64,000 nucleotides of DNA, from positions 1-64,000 of the forward strand of contig CALXUS010000005.1 in the NCBI GenBank assembly GCA_944391745.1, written 5' to 3'. The translations under genes and the position numbers were made by a program. The notes beneath the pieces are model-generated. The model saw only the letters and a program-made list of their open reading frames with translations, had not been told where the DNA came from and searched no databases. How positions within the stretch are numbered: the stretch's first letter is position 1; each line of letters opens with the position of its first letter. This document shows positions 52,193-60,381 of this stretch, one piece after another. This stretch comes from an uncultured Clostridia bacterium. GTDB lineage: Bacteria > Bacillota > Clostridia > TANB77 > CAG-508.

Positions 52193-54111
52193 ATGAAAAC
52201 TATAAAAAGAATTGTTATTCTTGTTTGTTTTGTAATATTTGCAATATCTATAAATAATTTTGTTAATGCAGATTCAAATCTTGAGTTAAAGAGTTTGAAT
52301 TATGATGTTCAAATTAATAGTGATGGATCAATGGATGTAGTAGAAATATGGAATATAGACATTACTGAAACTAATACTTTATATAAAACTTTTAAAATTG
52401 ATTCGACCAAATATAGCAGTATAACAGATGGTAAAGTTAGTAGAATTACTAATGGAATAGAAGAATATGAAGATGTTAATATATATTCTTATCATCTTCC
52501 AGAAGGAGAATATTATTTTTTAGATAGAGGTTCAAATTATGAAGTTGCCTGGGGAACTGGATATGAAGACTCTTCTGGTAATGAAACTTATGTGATAAGT
52601 TATCATGTAAATGATGCTGTTGGATTATATAATGATTGTGCTGAAATATATTGGCAATTTATCGGGGAAAATTTTGAAATTCCAGCAGAAAAAATAACAG
52701 GAACTATAAAATTACCTAAAGATGTAGAAAATACTGATGAATTAAAAGTATGGGGACATACTCCAGATTTAAATGGAACAATTAGTATTATAGATAATAG
52801 TACAGTTGAATTTGAAGTAAATGATAACTTGCCAGAAAAAATGGTAGAAGTAAGAATAGCTATACCTAGAGACATAATAGAAACTTCAAATAGAGTTTAT
52901 AATGTAGACAGATTAGATAGCATATTAAATGAAGAAAGTGAATGGGCGGAGGAAGCTAATTCTTCTAGAGTAAGAACTTTAATAATAATTGGAATTATTT
53001 TTGTTGTAATATTTATTATTTTAATTTATTATGCAATAAAAAATATAAAAATATTAGTAAAAGTAAAAAAGATTGTTCCTACAGTTCATTACGATTATTA
53101 TAGAGAACTCCCAAGAGATGAAGTAACACCTGCAGAGGCAACATATATTCTGCAGGGAAATTATCAAGGATTTTCACAATATGATATAGGAAGAGTATTT
53201 TCAGCAACATTATTAGATTTATCTTTAAAAAAATTAATAAAATTAGAAGAAACTGGAAACAAAAAAGAAGATTGTAAAATAATTTTATTAAAAGAAGATA
53301 TAAGCAAAGAAAAAATTGGATTGGATGAACATGTAGTATATAATTTTATAAGAGATGCATGTAAAAAACGTAATAAGAAAAATGAAGAATTAGATAATCA
53401 AAATGAAATTACTACTAAAGAATTAAAAAAATATATTAATTCTAATACATCAGAAGTATTAAATTTAAAAAATGCATTAGATAGAATTATTAAGAAAAGA
53501 TTATTAGATAATAAGTATTTAGATTTAGCAAAACTAAAAAAGAAGAATGCCAACATGGCTGGGTGCTCATTATCAATAATAATATTTTATATCGTGATCT
53601 TTTTATTAGACAGAATGGAATATATTATAAATATTTTAGAAGAAATTGGAATATTAGGATTTATTATAGGTGGAATTGCAATTTTGATTATAGCAGATAT
53701 GATTTTATCAATATTAGGAGATAAAAGGCTAAATGCATATACACAATTAGGTGTTGATGAACAAGATAAGTGGAAAGCATTTAAAAAATATATGGAGGAT
53801 TTTTCTTTATTAAAAGAAAAGGATGTTCCAGATATAGTTGTTTGGGAAAAGTATTTAGTTTATGCTACAGCTTTTGGTATATCTGAAAAAGTTCTTGATG
53901 AATTAAAAACAGTTTATCCAGATTTTGATACTTTAGATTATAATATTTATCCAACTATATTTATAATGTCTCATATAAATTTTGCTAGTAGTTTTAAATC
54001 TGTTAGCAATGCAATGTCTACGTCGTTTTCATCTGCTTCTGGTGGTGGAGGCGGATTCTCTGGAGGCGGAGGCCGGAGGAGGGGGCCGGCGGAGGCGGTG
54101 GAGGAAGGTAA
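52193..54111 (+). CDS. DUF2207 membrane protein, second copy, two +1 frameshifts at CGG
   Basis: Paralogue of the preceding gene with the same plan: signal peptide, DUF2207 domain (VQINSDGSMDVVEIWNID), transmembrane helix, cytoplasmic domain (PAEATYILQGNYQGF), second helix pair, C-terminal domain (WKAFKKYMEDFSLLKEKDVPDIVVWEKYLVYATAFGIS) and Gly tail. Frame 0 meets CGG at 54074-54076; skipping its C gives four Gly codons and then a second in-frame CGG at 54087-54089. Skipping that C too gives GGC GGA GGC GGT GGA GGA AGG TAA, ending at 54111 in an all-Gly tail plus Arg, like the paralogue. The stop again falls in a terminator loop. Frame 0 alone would give a basic tail reading through the terminator to 54151. 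The total is 638 residues. Confidence 0.85.
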
Positions 54112-54130
54112 AACTTCCTCTTTTTATTTT
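54101..54130 (+). terminator. Terminator containing the frameshifted stop codon
   Basis: GAGGAAG (54101-54107) pairs with CTTCCTC (54114-54120), followed by TTTTTATTTT. TAA at 54109-54111 lies in the loop, the same layout as at 52088-52114. Confidence 0.82.
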
Positions 54131-54159
54131 GATTTTAGAGCTCAAAATTGAAAAAAATC

Positions 54160-54188
54160 TTGCTTAATTGACATAAAAATGATATAAT
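54160..54188 (+). promoter_or_regulatory. mtaB promoter, likely leaderless transcript
   Basis: TTGCTT (54160-54165), 17 bp, TATAAT (54183-54188). The ATG of mtaB at 54198 is only 9 bp after the -10 box, with no ribosome site between. Confidence 0.65.
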
Positions 54189-54197
54189 ATTTGCATT

Positions 54198-55601
54198 ATG
54201 AAAGTTAAATTTTATACATTAGGTTGTAAAGTAAATACTTATGAGACAGAAGCAATGGAACAGCAATTTATTACTAATGGTTATAGTTTGAGCGATGATA
54301 TAGCAGATATATATGTTATAAATACCTGTGCTGTAACAAATATTGCTGAAAGAAAGTCTAGACAGATGATAAGAAGGGCCAAGGAGCAAAATCCTAAGGC
54401 TATTATTGTGGTATGTGGATGCTATGCACAAACATCTAAAGAAGAGATTGAAAAAATGAATGAAGTAGATGTTGTGATTGGAATAAATGAAAAAACAGAT
54501 ATTGTTAATATAGTTTCTGAGTATTTAAAAAGCAATAATATAAAAAGTGATATAAATAAAAATATTAAAGTAAGTGATGTAATGCACCAAAATGAATATT
54601 TGGACTTTGGTACAACTACTTACACGGAACTAAATAGGGCTGTCGTGAAAGTACAGGATGGTTGTGACAGATTTTGTTCTTATTGTATTATTCCTTATGC
54701 TAGAGGTAAAGTTAGAAGTAGAAATCCTGAAAGTGTTTTACGTGAAATAGTTCAAATTTCTCAAAATGGAATAAAAGAAGTTGTTATTACTGGTATTCAT
54801 CTTGCTTCTTATGGAAAAGATTTTAAACAAGATGAAGTTGAAGAATATAGAAGAACTTTTGGCTATGAAGAAAAGTATAATCAATTTAATCCAAAAGATG
54901 ACTTACATACAGGTGGATTTAGGTTAATTGAATTATTAGAACAAATTAATAAAATTAAAGGAATAGAAAGAATTAGGCTAGGCTCATTAGAACCTAAATT
55001 AATTACAGATGAGTTTGTAAAAAGATTAAGTAATCTTGATAAAATTTGTCCACATTTTCATTTATCATTACAAAGTGGATGTGATAAAACTTTAAAAGAA
55101 ATGAATAGAAGATATACAACAGAAGAATTTGAAAAATCTTGTAATATACTTAGAAGAGCATATCCAGAAGTTGCATTGACTACAGATATAATTGTTGGTT
55201 TTCCTAATGAATCTAATATTGATTTTGAAGAAACATATAAATTTCTTCAAAAGATTAAGTTCTATAAAATGCACATATTTAAGTATTCTCCAAAAAAAGG
55301 AACAGTAGCTATAAATATGCCAAATCAAGTTGATGGAAATATAAAAGAGGAAAGAAGTAAAAAATTAATTGAACTTTCAAATAAATACCAAAATGAATAT
55401 AATAAAAGTTATTTAGGAAAAACTGTTAAGGTTTTGTTTGAAGAGTATAAAAATGGCTATTATAAAGGTCATACGGCAAATTATATAGTGGTTAATGTTA
55501 AAGGAAAAGAAGAAGAGAAAAAAGATATAGTAGATAAATTATTAAATGTTCAAATTATAGAGTGCGATGAGCAAACTATTGAGCTAATTGGACAAATTTA
55601 A
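54198..55601 (+). CDS. mtaB: tRNA t6A37 methylthiotransferase MtaB
   Basis: Radical SAM enzyme that converts t6A37 of tRNA to ms2t6A. The 467-residue product has the N-terminal UPF0004 domain (YTLGCKVNTYETEAMEQ with Cys; INTCAVTNIAERKSRQMIRRA; CGCYAQ), the radical SAM cluster motif VQDGCDRFCSYCIIPYARG (Cys-x3-Cys-x2-Cys, about 156-164) and a C-terminal TRAM domain. There is an insert of about 30 residues (KQDEVEEYRRTFGYEEKYNQ) after the SAM motif. The promoter position implies a leaderless mRNA. Confidence 0.94.
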   Translation: MKVKFYTLGCKVNTYETEAMEQQFITNGYSLSDDIADIYVINTCAVTNIAERKSRQMIRRAKEQNPKAIIVVCGCYAQTSKEEIEKMNEVDVVIGINEKTDIVNIVSEYLKSNNIKSDINKNIKVSDVMHQNEYLDFGTTTYTELNRAVVKVQDGCDRFCSYCIIPYARGKVRSRNPESVLREIVQISQNGIKEVVITGIHLASYGKDFKQDEVEEYRRTFGYEEKYNQFNPKDDLHTGGFRLIELLEQINKIKGIERIRLGSLEPKLITDEFVKRLSNLDKICPHFHLSLQSGCDKTLKEMNRRYTTEEFEKSCNILRRAYPEVALTTDIIVGFPNESNIDFEETYKFLQKIKFYKMHIFKYSPKKGTVAINMPNQVDGNIKEERSKKLIELSNKYQNEYNKSYLGKTVKVLFEEYKNGYYKGHTANYIVVNVKGKEEEKKDIVDKLLNVQIIECDEQTIELIGQI

Positions 55602-55610
55602 GTTAAATAA

Positions 55611-55638
55611 TTGACAATATATAATAAAATGTTAAAAT
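55611..55638 (+). promoter_or_regulatory. alaS promoter
   Basis: TTGACA (55611-55616), 16 bp, TAAAAT (55633-55638). The leader is too short for a T-box. Confidence 0.65.
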
Positions 55639-55677
55639 ATAAATGTTATAATATAATAAAGAAAGGAATGTATCTAG

Positions 55678-57429
55678 ATGAAAGCAATAGATATTAGAAA
55701 TAAATATTTAAAATTCTTTGAAAATCATGGTCATAAAGTTATTCCTAGTAGTCCATTAATACCTGAAAATGATCCATCAGTATTATTTACTACTGCTGGT
55801 ATGCAACCATTGGTTCCATACCTTTTAGGAGAAAAACACCCAGAAGGCAAAAGATTAACAGATTATCAGAAGTGCCTACGTACTAATGATATAGATGAAG
55901 TAGGAGATAATAGGCATTTAACATATTTTGAAATGCTTGGAAATTGGTCATTAGGAGATTATTTCAAGGAAGAGTCAATACAGATGAGCTACGAATTTTT
56001 GACGAAAGAATTAGGAATTCCTTCTGAAAGAATTTCTGTTACATGTTTTGCAGGAGATGAAGATTGTCCGAGAGATGAAATTACTGCTTCATGCTGGGAG
56101 AAGGCAGGAATACCAAAAGAGAGAATATATTTTTATGGAAAAGAAGATAATTGGTGGATAGCTGGAGAGGAAGGACCTTGTGGACCAGATACAGAAATGT
56201 TTTATGATACTGGTAAGCCAAAGTGCTCAGAGAATTGTGAACCATCTTGCGATTGTGGAAAATATGTGGAAATATGGAATAATGTTTTCATGGAATATTA
56301 TAAAAAAGATGGAAAATATACAAAATTAGAACAGAGAAATGTTGATACTGGTCTTGGACTAGAAAGAATGGCAATGCTTTTACAAGGAAAACAAACACCT
56401 TTTGATACTGAACTTTTTAGCCCAGTAATGGAAAAATTACAAAGTTTAGCAAAAAATGATGATATTGCTAGTAGAAGAATTGTAGCAGAGCATTTACGTG
56501 CTAGTATGATGATTATTTGTGATGGTGGAAGACCTTCAAACTTAGATAGAGGCTATATTTTAAGAAGATTAATTCGTAGAATGACAAGACACTTAAATAA
56601 ATTACAAATTGATTTAAATGAATTACCAAATTTAATTGATTTAAATATTGATACTTTACATGAAATGTATCCAGAACTAGAATCTCATAGACAAGAAATT
56701 AAAGATGTTATTGTTACCGAAAAAGATAAGTTCATGAAAACTTTGAATAATGGAGAAAGAGAATTTAACAAAGTTATAAATAAATTAAAAAATCAAGGAA
56801 TTAATAAAATTGATGGAAAAACAATATTTAATTTATATGAAACTTATGGATTCCCACCAGAAGTTACTAAAGACTTAGCAACTGAAAATGGTTTTGAGGC
56901 AGACTTAAGCAAATTTGATGAACTATTTAAAGAGCATCAAGAAAAGTCTAGAATGGGTAGTGATCAAAAATTTAAAGGAGGTCTAGCAGAGCAAAACGAA
57001 AAAACAATAGCTTATCATACAGCAACACATTTACTTAATGCAGCTTTGAAAAAAGTTATTGGTGAAAATTCACATCAAAGAGGTTCTAATATTACAACAG
57101 AAAGAATGAGATTTGACTTTAATTGTGACCATAAATTAACTCCAGAAGAAAAGCAAAAGGTAGAAGACTTAGTTAATGAATGGATAAAAGAAGATTTGCC
57201 TGTAACAGTTGAGACAATGAAAAAGGAAGATGCTCTAAAATCAGGAGCAGAATGTATGTTTATTGAAAAATATCCTGATGAAGTTACTGTATATACTATT
57301 GGAGATGTTTCAAAGGAACTATGTGGAGGACCACACGTAAAACATACAGGCGAGTTAGGTCATTTTAAAATTGTTAAAGAAGAAGCCAGTTCACAAGGTG
57401 TTAGAAGAATTAAAGCTATATTAGAATAA
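55678..57429 (+). CDS. alaS: Alanyl-tRNA synthetase, short form without C-Ala domain
   Basis: Charges tRNA-Ala. The product is 583 residues against the usual ~870. It keeps the class II catalytic domain (FENHGHKVIPSSPLIPENDPSVLFTTAGMQPLVPYLLG; TYFEMLGNWSLGDYFKEE), the tRNA-recognition domain, and the editing domain with AYHTATHLLNAALKKVIG (HxxxH) and the zinc-type motif SKELCGGPHVKHTGELGHF. It ends at the close of the editing domain (GVRRIKAILE). The coiled coil and C-Ala/DHHA1 domain are missing, with a clean stop and no remnant downstream, so this is a natural short form and not a frame break. GAAAGGAATG precedes the ATG. Confidence 0.93.
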   Translation: MKAIDIRNKYLKFFENHGHKVIPSSPLIPENDPSVLFTTAGMQPLVPYLLGEKHPEGKRLTDYQKCLRTNDIDEVGDNRHLTYFEMLGNWSLGDYFKEESIQMSYEFLTKELGIPSERISVTCFAGDEDCPRDEITASCWEKAGIPKERIYFYGKEDNWWIAGEEGPCGPDTEMFYDTGKPKCSENCEPSCDCGKYVEIWNNVFMEYYKKDGKYTKLEQRNVDTGLGLERMAMLLQGKQTPFDTELFSPVMEKLQSLAKNDDIASRRIVAEHLRASMMIICDGGRPSNLDRGYILRRLIRRMTRHLNKLQIDLNELPNLIDLNIDTLHEMYPELESHRQEIKDVIVTEKDKFMKTLNNGEREFNKVINKLKNQGINKIDGKTIFNLYETYGFPPEVTKDLATENGFEADLSKFDELFKEHQEKSRMGSDQKFKGGLAEQNEKTIAYHTATHLLNAALKKVIGENSHQRGSNITTERMRFDFNCDHKLTPEEKQKVEDLVNEWIKEDLPVTVETMKKEDALKSGAECMFIEKYPDEVTVYTIGDVSKELCGGPHVKHTGELGHFKIVKEEASSQGVRRIKAILE

Positions 57430-57520
57430 AATGTAGTCTGTAAAAATAGAAAAATATATTGCATTATAAAAAAATTAATGTTAAAATTCCAGTTAGGAAG
57501 AAAAGAGGAAAAGAATTATT

Positions 57521-57859
57521 ATGGAAGATTGTGTTTTTTGTAAAATTGTAAAAGGTGAAATTCCTTCAAAAAAAGTATATGAAGATGATGAGGTCCTTGC
57601 ATTTTATGACATTAATCCTATTGCAAAAGTACATGTATTAGTAATACCAAAGGTTCATATAGAAAGTCTACTTGACTTAAAAGAAGATCATAAAGATTTA
57701 TTATTTCATATATTCGAAAAAATAAATGAAGTTGCAAAAATAGTGGGAGTAGATAAAACCGGATTTAGGGTAATATCAAATGTTGGAGAAGATGCTGGGC
57801 AAGCTGTTAAACATTTACATTTCCATATAATAGGAGGAGAAAAACTTCCAACTAGGTAA
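57521..57859 (+). CDS. HIT-family hydrolase (HinT-like)
   Basis: A 112-residue histidine-triad nucleotide hydrolase: CVFCKIVKGEIPSKKVYEDD at the N-terminus, the HVLVIPKVHIESLLDL segment and the catalytic triad QAVKHLHFHIIGG (His-x-His-x-His). The two N-terminal Cys suggest a zinc site as in some bacterial HinT. It probably acts on purine phosphoramidates. GAGGAAAAG precedes the ATG; it lies 91 bp after alaS. Confidence 0.93.
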   Translation: MEDCVFCKIVKGEIPSKKVYEDDEVLAFYDINPIAKVHVLVIPKVHIESLLDLKEDHKDLLFHIFEKINEVAKIVGVDKTGFRVISNVGEDAGQAVKHLHFHIIGGEKLPTR

Positions 57860-57951
57860 TTTTAGTAACATAAAACTTATGAAAAGACTAGATTAATCGT
57901 AAAAAATATGATATAATTAATATGATTAGTCTAGTAAAGAAGGGATGAATT

Positions 57952-58650
57952 ATGGTAAATTCAAAATATAATAAAGTATTAACTGTTATTTTAGTAATAG
58001 TTGTAATCGTAATTTTTGCATTACTAGGTTTTTGGGGATATCAAACTTATGTTAATTACTTTAAAGAAAAAGATTTAGACCAAGCATTGAATGAGTTTAA
58101 CGAATCTGTATCAAATCCAGTTGTAAATGTAGTTAGACCTGGTACAAATGCAGTAACTAATGAATCTACTGGAGGAAATTTTACTGTTGTAGATAATGGA
58201 TTGTCTAATAATGGCAGTGGAGGAGGAACTTCACAAACCGAAACTGTAACATACAAGGGGTTTGTTGTATTAGGAAGAATGGAAATTCCAAAAATTGATT
58301 TAGATCTTCCAGTACTTGAAAAAGCAACTAAAAGATCATTAGAGGAATCAATAGGAGTTTTAATGGGACCTGGTCTTAATAAAGTCGGTAATACATTAAT
58401 AATAGGACATAACTATAGAAATGGTACATTCTTCTCTAGAAATGATGAATTAGAAAATGGTGACTCAATATATATTACTGATAACTCTGGAACAAGAATA
58501 GAATATGAGGTTTATAATATGTATACTACATCTTCAGAAGATGTATCATATATGACAAGAAATACTGCTGGAAAGAGAGAAATTTCACTTTCAACTTGTA
58601 CAGATGATTCTAGATATAGATTAATTGTATGGGCTAGAGAAAAAGAGTAA
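57952..58650 (+). CDS. Sortase
   Basis: Membrane transpeptidase joining LPxTG-type proteins to the cell wall. The 232-residue product has one N-terminal transmembrane helix (about 8-31), an Asn/Thr/Gly-rich linker, and a sortase domain (about 102-232). The domain carries the catalytic His in TLIIGHNYRNGTFFSR, the Cys in EISLSTCTDDSRYRLIVWA, and the Arg in that same segment. It resembles class D sortases. The two wall proteins at 39394 (LPQTG) and 41012 (IPFTG) are candidate substrates. AAGGGATG lies before the start. Confidence 0.9.
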   Translation: MVNSKYNKVLTVILVIVVIVIFALLGFWGYQTYVNYFKEKDLDQALNEFNESVSNPVVNVVRPGTNAVTNESTGGNFTVVDNGLSNNGSGGGTSQTETVTYKGFVVLGRMEIPKIDLDLPVLEKATKRSLEESIGVLMGPGLNKVGNTLIIGHNYRNGTFFSRNDELENGDSIYITDNSGTRIEYEVYNMYTTSSEDVSYMTRNTAGKREISLSTCTDDSRYRLIVWAREKE

Positions 58651-58685
58651 TATCCAACTAACAAAATAAAAATTAACAAAAGATA

Positions 58686-58714
58686 TTGACATTATAGAAA
58701 AAATGGGGTAGAAT
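58686..58714 (+). promoter_or_regulatory. tRNA operon promoter
   Basis: TTGACA (58686-58691), 17 bp, TAGAAT (58709-58714), 23 bp before tRNA-His. Confidence 0.82.
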
Positions 58715-58736
58715 AGATTATGTTGTTATAACAAAT

Positions 58737-58814
58737 GGTGGATTTAGCGTAGTTGGTTAACGCGCCAGTTTGTGGCACTGGAGACCATGGGTTCGAGTCC
58801 CATATTCCACCCCA
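58737..58814 (+). tRNA. tRNA-His (anticodon GTG)
   Basis: Cloverleaf with anticodon stem CCAGT/ACTGG and loop TTGTGGC (anticodon GTG). The acceptor GTGGATT/ATTCCAC has one T-T mismatch. A G precedes the acceptor (the G-1 of tRNA-His), pairing with C73. CCA is encoded at 58812-58814. Confidence 0.93.
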
Positions 58815-58825
58815 TTTAAATATAT

Positions 58826-58900
58826 TGGGCTGTAGCCAAGCGGTAAGGCATTAGACTTTGACTCTAACATGCGCTAGTTCGAATCTAGCCAGCCCAACCA
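58826..58900 (+). tRNA. tRNA-Gln (anticodon TTG)
   Basis: Acceptor TGGGCTG/CAGCCCA, anticodon stem TTAGA/TCTAA with loop CTTTGAC (anticodon TTG), T loop TTCGAAT, discriminator A, encoded CCA at 58898-58900. It is 11 bp after tRNA-His, so both are in one operon. Confidence 0.94.
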
Positions 58901-58905
58901 AAATT

Positions 58906-58938
58906 ATACTTTATCTAATTTAGATAAAGTATTTTTTA
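58906..58938 (+). terminator. tRNA operon terminator
   Basis: A perfect 12-bp stem ATACTTTATCTA/TAGATAAAGTAT with a three-base loop and a T tract. Confidence 0.9.
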
Positions 58939-58960
58939 TATTAAAAAATGGGAGAAAAAG

Positions 58961-59866
58961 ATGGAAAGTAAATTAAAAATTGTATTATTTTCCGATTTAC
59001 ATTTTACTGATTGTTTACATGATAATTTTGATATGGAAAAAAGTAATAAATTATTGCAATATTCTTTACCTTTATTAGATGAGTTAACTAAAAGAGTAAA
59101 TAATGTAATAAAACCTGATGTTGTAATATGTTTAGGAGATTTAATCCAGGATAATAATGATCACAATACAGATTTAAATAGAATAAAATTAGTTTGGAAA
59201 TTTTTCCAAAATCTAAAAAAACCTTTTTATACACTTTTAGGAAATCATGATTTAAAAACTATGAATTCTAGAGTTGAAGCTGAAAAGGCAATAGGTTATG
59301 AACGCTCAACTTTTTCAATTGATATTAATAATTACCATTTAGTTTTTCTAGGGACAGAAGTTGATAGAAGCATAAGTATAGCTTCAGGTGGAATAGAACG
59401 AACAAGAACAATTTCTGAAGATGACTTGAAATGGTTAAATGATGATTTAGAAAAATCAAAAAATCCAAGTTTAGTTTTTTGTCATTATGGAATAGCAGAA
59501 GATGACATGAAAGGTAATAGACAATTTGAAAATAAACCAGAAGATGGATTAATAAAAAACAGAAAAGATTTAAAAGTGATATTGGAGAATAAAGGAAATG
59601 TTATTGGAGTTTTTTCTGGGCATCAACATTGGACAAAAATGATTAAAGAAAATGGTATAAACTATTATTTAGTAGGATCACTCATTGAAAATATAGATAA
59701 AAAAGGAACTCCAGATGGTGTATATTTGGAAGTTGAAGCAGATGAAAATAAACCAAATATTATAGAAAATCATATTAAAGTTAATAGAAAAATGTCTAAA
59801 GAAGATTTTGAAAAATATATAAATAGAAGAGTTGAACAAATTAATAATAAAGATTATGAAAGATAA
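58961..59866 (+). CDS. Calcineurin-like metallophosphoesterase
   Basis: A 301-residue cytosolic phosphoesterase with the family's metal motifs in order: LFSDLHFTD (about 10-18), VVICLGDLIQDNNDH (about 54-68), LLGNHDLKTMN, FCHYGIAED and FSGHQHWTKM (about 220-229). The substrate is unknown; relatives act on cyclic nucleotides or phospholipid head groups. GGGAGAAAAAG precedes the ATG. The stop lies in the left arm of a terminator hairpin. Confidence 0.9.
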   Translation: MESKLKIVLFSDLHFTDCLHDNFDMEKSNKLLQYSLPLLDELTKRVNNVIKPDVVICLGDLIQDNNDHNTDLNRIKLVWKFFQNLKKPFYTLLGNHDLKTMNSRVEAEKAIGYERSTFSIDINNYHLVFLGTEVDRSISIASGGIERTRTISEDDLKWLNDDLEKSKNPSLVFCHYGIAEDDMKGNRQFENKPEDGLIKNRKDLKVILENKGNVIGVFSGHQHWTKMIKENGINYYLVGSLIENIDKKGTPDGVYLEVEADENKPNIIENHIKVNRKMSKEDFEKYINRRVEQINNKDYER

Positions 59867-59899
59867 AATGTCAATAAGGTTAAACCTTATTGACATTTT
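59865..59899. terminator. Bidirectional 16-bp hairpin terminator
   Basis: The left arm 59865-59880 and right arm 59884-59899 pair perfectly around TAA, between convergent genes. Confidence 0.8.
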
Positions 59900-59912
59900 G
59901 CTGGCTTTAAAA

Positions 59913-60029
59913 TTAGCAACAACCTCTATTATTTCCACCACAGCAACAGAATATTAAAATTAAGAATATTATTAAAAAGCAACAATCATTATCTCTTCCA
60001 AAGAAACCACATCCACATTTATCTGGCAT
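59913..60029 (-). CDS. 38-residue Cys-rich membrane peptide
   Basis: A short gene with a strong ribosome site (GGAAAGGAGGG) six bases before the ATG at 60029. The product starts with PDKCGCGFFGRDNDCC, then a hydrophobic stretch FLIIFLILIF, then CCCGGNNRGCC. It has nine Cys in 38 residues. The plan (Cys-Gly ends around one hydrophobic core) recalls small spore-coat/membrane peptides such as the YjcZ type, but the match is only of composition. A second, similar gene lies 65 bp upstream on the same strand. Confidence 0.65.
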   Translation of the reverse strand: MPDKCGCGFFGRDNDCCFLIIFLILIFCCCGGNNRGCC

Positions 60030-60094
60030 AATAACCCTCCTTTCCACAACTACTTTATGAGTAGTTTATTTAATGTGCTAAATGTAAAGTCCTA

Positions 60095-60208
60095 TTAGCA
60101 ACCACAATTGTTGTCGTTTCCACATCCGCAGTTATTTCCACCACAGTTACAGCAAAGTAATAAGATTAATATTATGAACCATAACATATCTCCATTACAA
60201 CCTCTCAT
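60095..60208 (-). CDS. 37-residue Cys-rich membrane peptide
   Basis: Companion of the preceding peptide. GGGAGG precedes the ATG at 60208. The product is RGCNGDMLWFIILILLLCC, followed by NCGGNNCGCGNDNNCGC: a short head, one hydrophobic core and a Cys/Gly/Asn tail with eight Cys in all. The two genes are probably one unit, transcribed away from mutL. The tail composition resembles that of the large Cys-rich protein at 46800. Confidence 0.65.
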   Translation of the reverse strand: MRGCNGDMLWFIILILLLCCNCGGNNCGCGNDNNCGC

Positions 60209-60286
60209 ATTTTACCTCCCTCATAAAGAATTAATTTCTTTTGTATAATATATAGTATTCATAAAAAATAATTTGGTTACGGATAC

Positions 60287-60315
60287 TGTACAAAAATATT
60301 AACAAATGATATAAT
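60287..60315 (+). promoter_or_regulatory. mutL promoter
   Basis: TGTACA (60287-60292), 17 bp, TATAAT (60310-60315). A 9-bp inverted repeat, ACAAATGAT (60302-60310) and ATCATTTGT (60353-60361), spans the -10 box and leader. Confidence 0.6.
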
Positions 60316-60381
60316 TCTTATGAAAAAAGAGAATTTAAATGATATAGTATTAATCATTTGTGAAAGGAATGAAAATATATA

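Noticed and set aside
18417-54089. Pseudogenes or random sequencing errors as the cause of the six frame breaks
   Set aside because: All six are +1, all at CGG, all repaired by the same rule, and there is no other damage in the genes. No break was seen at any other codon. Raw reads were not available, so a systematic base-calling fault at CGG cannot be wholly excluded, but out-of-frame CGG in intact genes is not accompanied by extra bases.
54074-54151. Frame-0 basic tail of the second DUF2207 protein
   Set aside because: It reads through the terminator, resembles no family end, and the two-shift reading gives the expected Gly tail and a stop in the same place as the paralogue.
55602-55677. 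T-box leader of alaS
   Set aside because: Only 76 bp between genes, no T-box sequence or specifier stem.
55678-57429. alaS shortened by a CGG frame break
   Set aside because: There is no CGG in the gene, the end is a clean domain boundary, and no C-Ala sequence follows in any frame.
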